A stretch of 64,000 nucleotides of DNA from Chamaecyparis obtusa (lineage: Eukaryota; Streptophyta; Pinopsida; Cupressales; Cupressaceae). The number at the start of each line of letters is the position of its first letter. Positions within the stretch are counted from its first letter, which is position 1. The stretch lies in NCBI GenBank assembly GCA_027943335.1, contig BSBK01002080.1, forward strand, positions 1,058,001 through 1,122,000, read 5' to 3'. Shown piece after piece: positions 21,562 to 36,665 of the stretch. The notes under the pieces were generated by a model. That model saw only the letters and a list, made by a program, of their open reading frames with translations. It ran no database searches and was not told where the DNA came from. The translations under genes were made by a program, and so were the position numbers.

Positions 21562-24500
21562 GACACCTGAGGTAATTTGAGAAGTGACCCTGTCACGACT
21601 CAGGTGTGCAGGGGAAAACCAAGATGGTTAACCTCCTCCTTTGTTAGCCATGATGAATCTTCAATAGGTCATCCTTTCCATTTGATGAAATACTCTTCAT
21701 ATGTCTTGTTCCTTGTGCTTCCGCCAACATGACTGTCCAGTACATCTTCAATCTCCTTGATATCTAAACTAGTTGCTGGAATACTCCACTATGCTGCTGC
21801 AACCTCATCTCCAACACCTCCTTCATGATACTCTATCAAATTTGAAATGTTAAACACTGGTGAAATATTCAGCTCACTAGGCAATTCTACCTCATATGCA
21901 TTTCCTGAATCAAGCTTCTTCAATATCTTACATGGTCCAAACTTCTTCATTTTCAGCTTGTTATATGTACCAACCGGAAATCGCTCCTTCCGCAAATGAA
22001 CCATAACTTCATCGCCAACCTAAAATTCTTTATGCCTCCTTTTCTCATCTTCTTTAGCCTTATACTGTGCATTCATCTTGGTAACATGCTTCCTCACCTC
22101 CTTATGGATGTTCTTCAAGTGTTCTGCAAAATCTTCAGCTTTAGCACTACTTATTTCTCCTTTATCTATCTTTCTCAATTCAGATGCATTTCTTGGACTA
22201 CTTCCATATACAATTTGGAATGGTGATTTACCAGTGCTCCTATTGACATAATTATTGTATGCAAATTCTACCTGTGGTAAAATCAAATCCCATCCTGTTG
22301 GCTTATTTCCAACCAAACATCTCAGAAGATTTTCCAAACTTCTATTCACCACCTCTGTTTGTCCATCAGTCTGTGGATGATGTGATGAACTGAACTTCAA
22401 ATCTGTCTTCAACTTCTTCCATAATATCTGCCAAAAATATCCAACAAACTTAGTATCTCGATCTGAAACTATGGTCTTTGGCAAACCATGTAGTCTCACC
22501 ACTTCTCTAAAAAATAATTCTGCTACATGAACAACATCATTAGTCTTCTTGCAGGGAATAAAGTGTGCCATCTTCAAAAATCTAACAACCACCACAAAAA
22601 CTAAATCATGTCCTCCCTATGTCCTCGGTAAACCAAGAACAAAGTCCATACTGATATCCTCCCAAGGCTTCTCTGGTATAGGCAATGGCTGATACAATAG
22701 TCCATAATATCATCCATTCGTGACAATGGAAACCTATACTTGATTATGATCTTGTTTATTGCTCTGAAATCTATACACATCCTCCATTCTCTATTCTTCT
22801 TTGGTGCTAATACCGTTGGTACAACACAGGGACTCAGACTCTCTTGAATCAACCCCTTCTGCAATAACTTGTGTAGTTGTCTGTTCAACTCTTCACTTTC
22901 TGCTGGTGTCATTCTATGTGCTGCCTTATTTGGCAAATTGGCTCCTAAAATCAAATCCATCTGATGACTGATCTTCCTTACTAGTGGTAATCCATCAGGA
23001 ACATTATCAGATACAATATCCTGAAACTCATTCAACAATCTACAACCTCTACAGGTACATCCTCTACTTCTTCTTTACCAACTTTTAGAATTAAAGAAAA
23101 AAACACATTCTCATGCCTCATACCATCTAAGAATTTTCTTCCATCAACAAATGTTATTCTTGCATTACCACATACCTTTTCTTAGGTCTCCTTCAATGTC
23201 TTTAGCTTATGTCGCATTCCATCCTTTGTCAGGGAATAGGTATTCACATGACCATCATGTACAACATATTTGTCAAACTGCCACAGTCTACCCAATAACA
23301 TATGACATGCATCCATAGAGATGATATCATATAGTACCTCATCTTGGTACCCGCCAATCTTGAACTTTACCAGGCACTGTTCACTGACCATGACCTTGTG
23401 GTCATCCTACACCTAGGCAATCTGATATGGATGTGGGTGTTTCTATCTCTTGAGCTTCAACTTTGTCACCATCTCTTTTGACACCAAATTGTTAGTGCTT
23501 CCACTATCGATAATCACATCACAACATTTACCCTCACACTTGCATCAAGTGTGAAATAGGCTCATCCTTTGTTTAGGTTTGTTCTCACCACTCAGCAAGA
23601 CTCTTCTATTAATTAGTGTTTCTCCTCTTTTAGCATCTTCAGAATTTGATGATCTAGCATCTTCATCTACATGGGAAACTCTGGCCTCACCTTCATTTCT
23701 CCTGTCTGTTCTACCTTGGTGCTGAGGACATTCAAATGCCCTATGACCTTCTTCTCCACAGTGAAAACATGTTCCACGGAAGCCTCCTCTTCCAGATCCT
23801 TGTCCTCTTCCTCTTCCTCTCTGATCTCTATTACTTTGATCCTAGAAATGATTGGAATTATTTCCTCTCTGATTCTGACTGCTATTGGCCTCATCTTTCT
23901 TTTTCGGATCTTCATTTCGGCCACCATATGATTGTCTAGCAGATCTTCCACCATGACCTCTTCCATTTTGTCTACTCTCGAACTTCTTGTTTAGCTTTTC
24001 CTCTACTTTTAGGGCAAACTAGTATGCCTCCTTAATACTATTCATTCGAACTAGATTCAACTCCTCCTGAATGCTTGGCCTTAACCCATTAAGATATTGG
24101 GCAACTTTCTCCTTATCAGCTTCTGCATGCCCTGTTCTGATGAGGAGTCGATAGAACTCTTCTGTATACTCCTGAACAGATCTTCTTGCTTGCTTCAAAC
24201 TTTGCATTTTCTTTAGTAGGTCAAGCTCATAATCAATAGGAATGAACAATCCCTTCAATTTATCCACCATCTAATCCCATCTTGTGATTTTATCTTTCCC
24301 TCTTCTATTTCGCTCCAATTGAATCTCTTTCCACCAAATCTTCACATGACCTTTCAGTCTGGCCTTCAAAAATTTGACCCTATCAGGATCCTCAACATCT
24401 TCATACTCAAAATATTCCTCACATTAATTGATCCAGTAAATCAATTCTTCTGGGTTAAGATTTCCAGAAAATGAAGGAACCTCAATCTTAGGTCTTTTCC

Positions 24501-24824
24501 CAATCTTGGAAATCATCCAAAAAAGTCTTTCTTCCTCCCGATTCACAACTTCAGCTTCTCCTTCTTGATATTCTTCTTCAACTTCATCCTCACTTTCATC
24601 TCTGACATTAAGATTCATTCCTCTACGAATCTCTTTTTGTAATGCTCGCACTTGTCTCTGCAGCTCTATAACCTCAGGTGTCACAGCACCAGCTCTTCCG
24701 CCACGTTCTCTTCGTGGAAGTATTTTTGTGATGCACGCTAAAACCCTAACCACGGTCCTAGTGCAAACTGCCTCACAGTCGGTGATCTGTTTACACACTC
24801 AAAAACTCCTACTCTGATACCACT
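21562..24824 (-). pseudogene. Array unit 1: gag-pol with a 1.4-kb internal deletion
   Basis: Minus-strand gag (from an ATA-mutated start at 24721-24723), a protease region in which D-S-G is retained, the N-terminal half of RT (23038-22700), then directly integrase core and C-terminus (22600-21789) and chromodomain to a TGA at 21669. The junction near 22695-22700 joins integrase sequence equivalent to 26814 with RT sequence equivalent to about 28198, across a 2-3 bp CAA overlap. That removes the RT active site, RNase H and the integrase zinc domain. Stops include a TAG at the gag-pol position shared with gypsy-2. It lacks the gag stops common to units 2-4. Confidence 0.92.
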
Positions 24825-25678
24825 TGATGAAGGGTGCTCCCTTTAATACCACAAACACTTAACAGAAATAGAGAAACAACAACAATAATATGCAAGAATA
24901 AAAAATTGGCTTCTTATTATCTCCACAAATATGGAATTACAAACTTTCAGAATTACAATATGCAAAGCCACATGGGCATTCCCTTACAATATTCTATAGG
25001 ACAAAGCCTCGAATCAATACCCAGATCTACTACCCAAAACTGCTCTAGACAACACTACGGGCCTTCTTTATATAGGCAATTTTCACCGCCCGACAAGGTT
25101 CTAGAAATTTAGCCCTTAGGGCCGACCAAATTTAGAATTATTTTATTTTACAATTTATTACATCAAAGTCGGCTCAAAATGAGTTTTGAAACCCAAACAA
25201 AAATTTTGAAGAAAAATTATTTTCTGCCATTTCAGGTGACCCAACTTCTGAAGACCATAAAGCATCACCCGTTGACCCGATTGGCTATTATAACCCCATT
25301 CTGGAAATGCCACAAAGCACTCTACAGGCTTGACCTATGCAAAGTTCTCATCACCCAAATTTTCAACCTCATCTGGGGCCTCTAAAGCCTTCAAAACTGA
25401 GTTTGAAGTTTTTGTACCCTGCTACCAATACCGAAAATTTTTAATATCTTCAAAACTAGACTTGATCTAGCCATGAAACTTTGCTAGCAGGCTGATATGA
25501 CTGAGATGAACCTCCACATGTAAAATTAGAAAATTTTGAGATCGTAAGACCGACTTACTAAAAATAGCAAGTTTCCATAAATAGAAGCTCTCCACAAGAT
25601 AGCCCTTATTGAATACAAAAACATAAATATTTTTGGGTGATGCAAGATTGCTCTTACACCCAGGATGCTCCTGCATCA
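24825..25678 (-). repeat. Array LTR B (854 bp)
   Basis: It has TGATGAAGG and CTGCATCA ends, and is shared between unit 1 (as 5' LTR) and unit 2 (as 3' LTR). Compared by eye over about 640 bp with LTR A it differs at roughly 5%, mostly C/T and G/A changes. A PBS for unit 1 precedes it (CTCTGATACCA at about 24812-24822). Confidence 0.93.
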
Positions 25679-28600
25679 GACACCCGAGGTAATTTGAGAA
25701 GTGACCTTGTCACGACTCAGGTGTGTAGAGGAAAACCAAGACGGTTAACCTCCTCCTTTGTTAGCCATGATGAATCTTCAATAGGTCATCCTTTCCATTT
25801 GACCAAATACTCTTCATATGTCCTATTCCTTGTGCTTCTGCCAACATGACTATCTAGTACGTCTTCAATCTCCTTGATATTTGAATTGGTTGCTGGAATA
25901 CTCCACTGTGCTGCTGCAACCTCATCTTCAACACCTCCTTCATGATACTCTATCAAATCTAAAATGTTAAACACTGGTGAAATATTCAGCTCACTAGGCA
26001 ATTCTACCTCATATACATTTCCTGAATCATGCTTCTTCAATATCTTACATGGTCCAAACTTCTTCATTTTTAGCTTGTTATATGTACCAACCAAAAATCA
26101 CTCCTTCCACAAATGAACCATAACTTCATCGCCAACATGAAATTCCTTATGCCTCCTTTTCTCATTTGCCTTAGCCTTATACTACACATTCATCTTGGTA
26201 ACATACTTCCTCACCTCCTCATGGATGTTCTTCAAGTGTTCTACAAAATCTTCAGCTTCAGCACTACTTATTTCTCCTTTATCTATCTTTCTCAATTCAG
26301 ATGCATTTCTTGGAATACTTCCATATACAATCTGGAATGGTGATTTACTAGTGCTCCTATTGACAAAATTATTGTATGCAAATTCTGCCTGTGGTAAAAT
26401 CAAATCCCATCCTATTGGCTTATCTCCAACCAAACATCTCAGTAGATTTTTCAAACTTCTATTCACCACCTCTATCTGTCCATCAGTTTGTGGATGATGT
26501 GATGAACTAAACTTCAAATCTGTCTTCAACTTCTTCCACAATGTCTGCCAAAAATATCCAACAAACTTAGAATCTCGATCTGAAACTATGGTCTTTGGCA
26601 AACCATGTAGTCTCACCACTTCTCTGAAAAATAATTTTGCTACATGAACAACATCATTAGTCTTCTTGCAGGGAATGTAATGTGCCATCTTAAAAAATCT
26701 GTCAACCACCACAAAAACTGAATCATGTCCCCGCTGTGTCCTCGGTAAACCAAGAACAAAGTCCATACTGATATCCTCCCAAGGCTTCTCTAGTATAGGC
26801 AATGGCTGATACAACCTTATATTCTGCTTCACTCCTTTCGCCATCTGACATATTCTGCAACTCTTTACAAACTTCTTCACATCTTGCTGCAATTGTGGCC
26901 AATAATAATTTTCACTAACCAAAGCAAGGGTTTTATCACGACCAAAATGTCCAACCAATCCTTCACTATGCTTCTCCTTGATGATATTCTCCCTCATAGA
27001 ACTTCGTGGAATGCATAATTGACTCCTTCTGAATAGCATATCATCTTGGATGATGAAATCCAACCATTTCATCTTGTCTAGAGTAACAGGTTCTGTACAA
27101 GCTTTTCAAGCTTCACCAAAATCAAGATCTTCTGGATACAAATTCTTAATTTTCTTGAACCCAACCACCTCAATCTACATCTTTGTTAGCAATAGTTCCC
27201 TTCTGCTAAGAGCATCTACAAACCTGTTAGACTTTCCACTTCTGTGTTTCAAAACAAATGTATAACTCTGCAAAAACTCAACCCATTTTAAATGCCTCTG
27301 ATTCAACTTTCCTTGACTATTCAAATATTGCAAAGCTTGATGATCAGTATACAAAAAAAACTCCTTAGGAAGTAGATAGTGTCTCCACTTCTTTAATGCC
27401 TGAACTATAACATAAAATTCCTGATCATAGACAGAATATTTTCTCTTGGCATCATTTAACTTTTCACTGAAATAAGCAACAGGTTTACCTTCTTGGCTCA
27501 TAACAACTCCTATTGCAGTACCACTAGCATCACAATCTACTTGAAACACCTTATTAAAATCTAGAAGTGCTAAAACAGGTTGTTTTGTAACTTTTTGTTT
27601 CAACAATTGAAAACTCTTTTCTACCCCATTAGTCCACTTAAACTCTTTTCTATCTCCTCTCATTGTTTCAGTCAAGGGTCCACAAATACTGCTAAATTTT
27701 TTGATAAACTTTCTATAAAAGCTAGCCAAACCATGAAAAAATCTTACCTCAGTAGCACTCCGTGGAGTAGGCCATTCAAAGATAGCCTATACCTTCTCTG
27801 GGTCCATTTTTAGACCTTCTACTGAAACTACAAATCCCAAATACACTAACTCTTTCTTCACAAAACTGCACTTCTTGAAATTAATCAACAATTTCTCATC
27901 TCTCAACTTCTCAAACACCATATGAATATGCATCATATGTTCCTCCAATGTCTTGCTAAAGATCAAAATATCATCTAGGTAAACAATGACAAACTTACTC
28001 AGAAATTATTTCAGAACCTCATTCATGAGCCGCATGAAAGTGCTTGGTGCATTGGTTATCCCAAAAGGCATGACTAACCACTCATATAGTCCTTCTTTTG
28101 TTTTGAAGGCATTTTTCCATTCATCTCCTTCTCTGATCCGAATCTGGTGATATCCACTCTTCAGATCTATTTTTGAGAAATAGACAGCTCCACTCAAATA
28201 GTCCATAATATCATCCATTCGTGGCAATGGAAACCTATACTTGATTGTGATCTTGTTTATTGCTCTGTAATCTGTACACATCCTCCACTCTCCATTCTTC
28301 TTTGGTGCCAATACTGCTAGTACAGCACATGGACTCAGACTCTCTCGAATCAACCCCTTTTGCAATAACTTGTGTACTTGTCTGTTCAACTCTTCACTTT
28401 CTACTGGTGTCATTCTATGTGCTGACTTGTTTGGCAAATTGGCTCCTGGAATCAAATCCATCTGATGACTTATCTTCCTTACCACTGGTAATCTATCAGG
28501 TACATTATCAGATACAATATCCTGAAACTCATTCAACAAATTTGCAACCTCTGTAGGTACATCCTCTACTTCTTCTTTACCAACTTTTAGAATTAAAGAA

Positions 28601-30313
28601 AAACACACATGCTCATGCCTCATACCATCTAGGAATTTTTTTCCATCATCAAATGTTATTCTTGCATTACTACATACCTTTTCTTCGGTCTCCTTCAATG
28701 GCTTTAGCTTATGTCGCAGTCTATCCTTTGTCAGGGAATAGGTATTCGCAGGACCATCGTGTACAACACATCTGTCAAACTGCCATGGTCTACCCAATAA
28801 CATATGACAAGCATCCATAGAGATGATATCACATAGTACCTCATCTTGGTACCCGCCGATCTTAAACTTTACCAAGCACTGTTCATTGACCATGACCTTG
28901 TGGTCATCCTACACCTAGGCAATGCAATATGGATGTGGGTGTTTCTGTCTCTTGAGTTTCAACTTTGTCACCATCTCTTCTGACACCAAATTGTTAGTGC
29001 TTCCACTATCGATAATCACATCATAGCATTTACCCTCACACTTGCATCGAGTGTGAAACAGGCTCCTCCTTTGTTTAGGTTCGTTCTCACCACTCAGCAA
29101 GACTCTTCTGTTAATTAGTGTTTCTCCTCTTTCAGCATCTTCAAAATTTGATGATTTATCATCTTATCCTACATGTGCAACTTTAGCTTGGCTTTCATTT
29201 CTCCTATCTATTCTACCTTCACGCTAAAGACATTCAAATGCCCTATGACCTTCTTTTCCACAGTGAAAACATGTTCCATGGAAGCCTCCTCTTCCAGATC
29301 CTTGTCCTCTTCTTTTTCCTCTCTAATCTCTATTACTCTGATCTTGAAAATGATTAGAATTATTTCCTCTCTGATTCTGACTGCTACTTGCCTCATCCTT
29401 CTTTTTTACATCTTCATTTCGGCCACCATAGGACCATCTAGCAGATCTTCCACCACGACCTCTTCCATTTTGTTTGCTCTCAAACTTCTTGTTCAAATTT
29501 TATCTACTTTTAGGAAAAACTGGTATGCCTCCTCAATACTATTTATTCGAACCAGATTTAGCTCCTCCTGAATGCTTGGCCTTAACCCATTAAGGTATCA
29601 GGCAACTTTCTCCTTATCAACTTTTGCATGGCCTATTCTGATGAGGAGTCGATAGAACTCCTCTGTATACTCCTAAACAGATCTTCCTGCTTGCTTCAAA
29701 CTTTTCATTTTCTTTAGTAGGTCAAGCTCATAATCAACAAAAATGAATTGTCACTTCAATTTATCCACTATCTGATCCCATCTTGTGATTTTATCTTTCC
29801 CTCTTCTATTTCACTCTAATTGAATCTCTTGCCACCAGATCTTTGCATGACCTTTCAGTCTGGTCTTTAGAAATTTGACCCTATCAGGATCCTCAACATC
29901 TTCATACTCAAAATATTTCTCATATTCATTGATCCAGTCGATCAATTCCTCTGGGTTAAGATTTTCAAAAAATGTAGGAACCTTAATCTTAGGTCTTTTC
30001 CCAATATTAAAAATCACCTGAAAAAGTCTTTCTTCCTCTCGATTAACAACTTCAACTTCTCCTTCTTGATATTCTTCTTCGACTTCATCCTCACTTTTGT
30101 CTCTGACATTAAGATTCATTCTTCTGTGAATCTCTTCTTGCAATGCTCGCACTTGTCTCTGCAGCTCTCTAACCTCAGGTGTCACAGCACTAGCTCTTCT
30201 ACCACATTCTCTTCGTGGAGGTATTTTCATGATGCGTGCTGAAACCCTAACCACGATCCTGGTGCAAACTACCTCATAGTCACACACTCAAGAACTCCTA
30301 CTCTGATACCATT
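25679..30313 (-). pseudogene. Array unit 2: full-length but dead gag-pol
   Basis: Minus-strand gag with an ATA in place of ATG at 30222-30224, the gag core (EELIDWINEYEKYFEYED), a knuckle and protease region (DSGSTNNLVSEEM near 29000), RT to NEVLK at 28009, RNase H (27729-27175), integrase (27072-26182) and chromodomain (to a TGA at 25786). In-frame stops shared with units 3 and 4 are at 29751, 29598, 28006 and 27175. The RT block 28006-28893 is still an open 295-codon frame. All pol domains are present, so this is a whole element decayed in place. Confidence 0.93.
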
Positions 30314-31167
30314 AGATGAAGGGTGCTCCCCTTAATACCAAAAATACTTAACAGAAATAGAGAAACAACAACAATAATATGCAAGAACAGAAAATTGGCT
30401 TCTTATTATCTCCACAAATGTGGAATTACAAACTTTCAGAATTACAATATGCAAAGCCACATGGGCATTCCCTTACAATATTCTGTAGGACAAAGCCTCA
30501 ATTCAATACCCAGATCTACTACCTAGAACTGCCCTAGACAACACTACGGGCCTTCTTTATATAGGCAATTTCCACCACCCGAGAAGGTTCTAAAAATTTA
30601 GCCCTTAGGGCCAACCAAACTTAGAATTATTTTATTTTACAATTTATTACATCAAAGTCAGCTCAAAATGAGTTTTAAAACTCAAACAGAAATTTTGAAG
30701 AAAAATTATTTTCGGCCATTTCAGGTGACCCAACTTCTGAAGACCATAAGTCATCACCCATTGACTTGATTGGCTATTATAACCCCATTCTAGAAATGCC
30801 ACAAAGTACTCTACAGGCTTGACCCACAAAAAGCACCCGTCACCCAAATTTTTAACCTCATTCGGGGCCTCTAAAGCCTTCAAAACTGAGTTCGAAGTTT
30901 CTATACCTTGCTGCCAATACCAAAAATCTTCAATATCTTCAAAACTAGACCTGATCTAGCAATGAAACTTTGCTGGCAAGCTAATATGACTGAGATGAAT
31001 CTCCACATGTAAAATTAAAATATTTTGAGATCATAAGACCAACTTACTAAAAATAGCAAGTTTCCATAAATAGAAACTCTGCACAAGATAGCCCTTATTG
31101 AATACAAAAATATAAATATTTTTGGGTGATGCGAGATTGCTCTAACACCTAGGATGCTCCTACATCA
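30314..31167 (-). repeat. Array LTR C (854 bp)
   Basis: Its first base is A instead of T (AGATGAAGG, a transversion in the TG end) and it ends TACATCA. It is shared between units 2 and 3. Confidence 0.92.
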
Positions 31168-34100
31168 GACACCCGGGGTAATTTGAGAAGTGACCCTGTC
31201 ACGACTTAGGTGTGCAGAGGAAAACCAAGATGGTTAACCTCCTCCTTTGTTAGCCATGATGAATCTTCAATAGGTCATCCTTTCTATTTGACCAAATACT
31301 CTTCATATGTCTCGTTCTTTGTGCTTCTACCAACATGACTGTCCAGTACGTCTTCAATGTCTTTGATATCTGAACTGGTTGCTAGAATACTCCATTGTGT
31401 TGCTGCAACCTCATCTTCAACACCTCCTTCATGATACTCTATCAAATCTGAAATGTTAAACACTGGTGAAATATTCAGCTCACTAGGCAATTCTACCTCA
31501 TATGCATTTCTCGAATCATGCTTCTTCAATATCTTACATGGTCCAAACTTTTTCATTTTTAGCTTGTTATATGTACCAACCAGAAATCACTCCTTCTGCA
31601 AATGAACTATAACTTTATCACCAACCTGAAATTCCTTATGCCTCTTTTTCTGATCTGCCTTAGCCTTATACTGCACATTCATCTTGGTAACATGCTTCCT
31701 CACCTCCTTATGGATGTTCTTCAAGTGTTCAACAAAATCCTCAGCTTCAGCACTACTTATTTTTCCTTTATCTATCTTTCTTAATTCAGATGCATTTCTT
31801 GGACTACTTCCATATACAATCTGGAATGGTGATTTACCAGTGCTCCTATTGACAAAATTATTGTATGCAAATTCTGCCTGTGGTAAAATCAAATCTCATC
31901 CTATTGGCTTATCTCCAACCAAACATCTTAGCAGATTTGCCAAACTTCTATTCACCACCTTTGTCTGTCCATCAGTCTATGGATGATGTGATGAAATGAA
32001 CTTCAAATCTATCTTCAACTTCTTCCACAATGTCCGCTAAAAATATCCAACAAACTTAGAATCTCGATCTGAAACTATGGTCTTTGGCATACCATGTAGT
32101 CTCACCACTTTTCTAAAAAATAATTCTGCTACATGAACAACATCATTAGTCTTCTTGCAGGGAATGAAATGTGCCATCTTCAAAAATCTATCAACCACCA
32201 CAAAGACTAAATCATGTCCCCACTGTGTCCTCGATAAACTAAGAACAAAGTCCATACTGATATCCTCCCAAGGCTTCTCTGGTATAGGCAATGCATGATA
32301 CAACACTGTATTCTGCTTCACTCCTTTCACCATCCAACATACTCTGTAACTCTGTACAAACTTCTTCACATCTTGCTACAATTGTGGCCAATAATAATTT
32401 TCACTAACCAAAGCAAGGGTTTTATCATGACCAAAATATCTAGCCAATCCTGCACTATGCTTCTCCTTGATGAGATTCTCCCTCATAGAACTTCATGGAA
32501 TGCACAACTGACTCCCTTTGAATAGCATATCATCCTGGATGATGAAATCCAACAATTTCTTTCTGTCTATAGTAATAGGTTCTCTACAAGCTTTCCAAGC
32601 TTCAACAAAATAAGAATCCTCTAGATACAAATTCTTAAATTCTTTGAACCCAACCACCTCAATCTACATCTCTATCAGGAATAGTTGCCTTATGCTAAGA
32701 GTATCTACAACCCTGTTAGACTTTCCACTTTTGTGTTTCAAAAAAAATGTATAACTCCACAAAAACTCAACCTATTTCAAATGCCTCTGATTCAACTTTT
32801 TTTGACTATTCAAATATTGCTAAGCTTGATGATCAGTATACAAAATAAACTCCTTAGGAAGAAGATAGTGTCTCCACTTCTTTAATGCCTGAACTATAGC
32901 ATAAAATTTCTGATCATAGACATAATATTTTCTCTTGGCATCATTTAACTTCTCACTGAAATAAGCAACAGGTTTACCTTCTTGGCTCATAACAACTCCT
33001 ATTGCAGTACCGCTACCATCACAATCTACTTGAAACACCTTATTAAAATCTAGAATTGCTAAAATAGGTTGTTCTGTAACTTTTTATTTCAACAATTGAA
33101 AACTCTTTTCTGCCCCATTAGTCCACTTAAACTCTTTTCTATCCCCTCTCATTGTTCCAGTCAAGGGTCCACAAATATTGCTAAAATTTCTGATAAACTT
33201 TTCGTAAAAGCTAGCCAAACCATGAAAAGATCTTACCTCAGTAGCACTCCTCAGAGTAGGCCATTCAAAGATAGCCTGTACCTTCTCTGGGTCTATTTTT
33301 AGACCTTCTGCTAAAACTACAAATCCCGAATACACTAACTCTTTCTTCATAAAATTGCACTTCTTCAAATTAATCAATAATTTCTCATCTCTCATCTTCT
33401 CAAACACCATATGAATATGCATCATATGTTCCTCCAATATCTTGCTAAAGATAAAAATATCATTTAGGTAAACAATGACAAACTTACCTAAAAATTATTT
33501 CAGAACCTCATTCATGAGCCACATGAAAGTGCTCGGTGCATTGATTAGCTCAAAAGACATGACTAACCACTCATATAGTCCTTCCTTTATTTTGAAGGTA
33601 GTCTTCCATTTATCTCCTTCTCTGATCTGAATCTGGTGATATCCACTCTTCAGATCTATCTTTGAGAAATATACAGCTCCACTCAAACAGTCCATAATAT
33701 CATCCATTCGTGGCAATGGAAACTTATACTTGATTGTGATCTTGTTTATTGCTCTGGAATCTATACACATCCTCCTCTCTTGATTCTTCTTTGGTGCTAA
33801 TACCGCTGGTATAGCATAGGGACTCAGACTCTCTCGAATCAACCCCTTCTGTAATAACTCATGTACTTGTCTATTCAACTCTTCACTTTCTACTGGTGTC
33901 ATTCTGTGTGCTACCTTGTTTGACAAACTAGCTCCTGGAATCAAATCTATTTGATGACTGATCTTCCTTACCGGTGGTAATCCTTTAGGTATATTATCAG
34001 ATACAATATCTTAAAACTCATTCAACAAATCTGCAACCTCTACAGGTACATCCTCTACTTCTTCTTTACCAACTTTTAGAATTAAAGTAAAACACACATG

Positions 34101-35812
34101 CTCATGCCTCATACCATCTAGAAATTTTCTTCTATCAACAAATATAATTCTTGCATTATCACATACTTTTTCTTCGATCTCCTTCAATGGCTTTAGCTTA
34201 TGTCGCACTCCATCCTTTGTCAGGGAATAGGTATTCGCACGACCATCGTGTACAGCACATCTGTCAAACTGCCATGGTCTACCCAATAACATATGACATG
34301 TATCCATAGAGATGATATCACATAGTACCTCATCTTGGTACCCGCTGATCTTGAACTTTACCAGGCACTATTCACTGACCATGACCTTGTGGTCATCTTG
34401 CACCCAGGCAATTCGATATGGATGTGGGTGTTTCTATCTCTTGAGCTTCAACTTTGTCACCATCTCTTCTGACACCAAATTGTTAGTGCTTCCACTATCG
34501 ATAATCACATCATAGCATTTACCCTCACACTTGAATCGAGTGTGAAATAGGCTCCTTTGTTCAGGTTCGTTCTCACCACTCAGCAAGACTCTTTTGTTAA
34601 TTAGTGTTTTTTCTCTTTTAGCATCTTTAGAATTTGATGATCTAGCATCTTCATCTACATGTGCAACTCTGGCCTGACCTTCATTTCTCCTGTCTGTTCT
34701 GCCTTCATGCTGAGGACATTCAAATGCCCTATGACCTTCTTCTCCATAGTGAAAACATGTTCCACGGAAGCCTCCTCTTCCAGATCCTTGTCCTCTTCCT
34801 CTTCCTCTCTGATTTCTATTACTCTAATCTTGGAAATGATTGGAATTATTTCCTCTCTGATTTTGACTGCTACTGGCCTCATCTTTCTTTTTTGGATCTT
34901 CATTTCAGCCACCATATGACCGTCTGCTAGATCTTCCACCACGACCTCTTCCATTTTGTCTGCTCTCAAACTTCTTGTTCAGCTTTTCCTCTACTTTTAG
35001 GGCAAACTGGTATGCCTCCTCAATACTATTCATTTGAACCAGATTCAACTCCTCCTGAATGCTTGGCCTTAACCCATTAAGGTATCAGGCAACTTTCTCT
35101 TTATCAGCTTCTGCATGGCCTATTCTAATAAGGAGTCGATAGAACTCATCTGTATACTTGTAAACAGATCTTCCTGCTTCCTTCAAACTTTGCTTTTTCT
35201 TTAGTAGGTCAAGCTCATAATTAATAGGAATGAACTGTCACTTCAATTTATCCACCATCTGATCCTATTTTGTGATTTTATCTTTCCCTCTTCTATTTCA
35301 CTCCAATTGAATCTCTTGCCACTAGATCTTCGCATGACCTTTCAGTCTGGCCTTCACAAATTTGACCCTATCAGGATCCTCAACATCTTCATACTCAAAA
35401 TATTCCTCACATTCATTGATCCAGTCGATCAATTCCTCTGGGTTAAGATTTTCAAAAAATATAGGAACCTCAATCTTAGGTCTTTTCCCAATCTTGGAAA
35501 TCACCCAAAAAAGTCTTTCTTCCTCCCGATTCACAACTTCAGCTTCTCCTTATTGATATTCTTCTTCGACTTCATCCTTGCTTTCATCTCTAACATTAAG
35601 ATTCATTCCTCTGCGAATCTCTTCTTGCAATGCTTGCACTTGTCTTTACAGCTCTCTAACCTCAGGTGTCATAGCACCAGCTCTTCCACCACGTTCTCAT
35701 CGTGGAGGTATTTTCGTGATGCGCACTGAAACCCTAACCACGGTCCTGGTGTAAACTACCTCATAGTCGGTGATCTATTTACACACTCAAGAACTCCTGC
35801 TCTGATACCACT
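31168..35812 (-). pseudogene. Array unit 3: full-length but dead gag-pol
   Basis: Same domain order as unit 2. The gag start is ATA at 35709-35711. Stops are at 35238 (after KLK), 35085 (gag VA*YL), 33495 (RT, VLK*F) and 32664 (after RNase H), plus TAG in the chromodomain KWK motif and the family TGA at 31275. Recognisable blocks are protease and early pol (34011-34550), RT N-terminal half (33495-33944), RT C-terminal part (33084-33437), RNase H (32820-33038) and integrase (31587-32369). It carries the TAG at the gag-pol position seen in unit 1 and gypsy-2 but not in units 2 and 4. Confidence 0.92.
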
Positions 35813-36665
35813 TGATGAAGGGTGCTCCCCTTAATACCACAAACACTTAACAGAAATAGAGAAATAACAACAATAATATGCAAGAACAGAAAATTGGCTT
35901 CTTATTATCTCCACAAATGTGGAATCACAAACTTTCAGAATTACAATATGCAAAGCCACATGGGCATTCTCTTACAATATTTTGTAGGACAAAGCCTCGA
36001 ATTAATACCCAGATCTACTACCCAGAACTACCCTAGACAACACTACGGGCCTTCTTTATATAGGCAATTTCCACCGCCCGAGAAGGTTCTAGAAATTTAG
36101 CCTTCGGGCCGACGAAACTTAGAATTATTTTATTTTACAATTTATTACATCAAAGTCAGCTCAAAATCAGTTTTGAAACCCAAATAAAAATTTTTAAGAA
36201 AAATTATTTTCTGCCATTTCAGGCGACCCAACTTTCGAAGACCATAAGTCATCACCCGTTGACCCAATTGGCTATTATAACCCCATTATGGAAACACCAC
36301 GAAGCCCTCTATAGGCTTGACCCACGCAAAGCACCCATCACCCAAATTTTTAGCCTCATCTGGGGCCTCTAAAGCTTTCAAAACTGAGTTTGAAGTTTCT
36401 GTACACTGTTGCCAATACCGAAAATCTTCAATATCTTCAAAACCAGACCTGATCTAGCCATGAAACTTTGCTAGCAGGCTGATATGACTGAGATGAACCT
36501 CCACATGTAAAATTAGAACATTTTGAGATCGTAAGACCAACTTACTAAAAATAGCAATTTTCCATAAATAGCAACTCTACATAAGATAGCCCTTATTGAA
36601 TACAAAAATAGAAATATTTTTGGGTGATGCAAGATTGCTCTTACACCCAGGATGCTCCTGCATCA
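35813..36665 (-). repeat. Array LTR D (853 bp)
   Basis: It has TGATGAAGG to CTGCATCA ends and is shared between units 3 and 4; the PBS of unit 3 lies just left (CTCTGATACCA). Confidence 0.93.
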
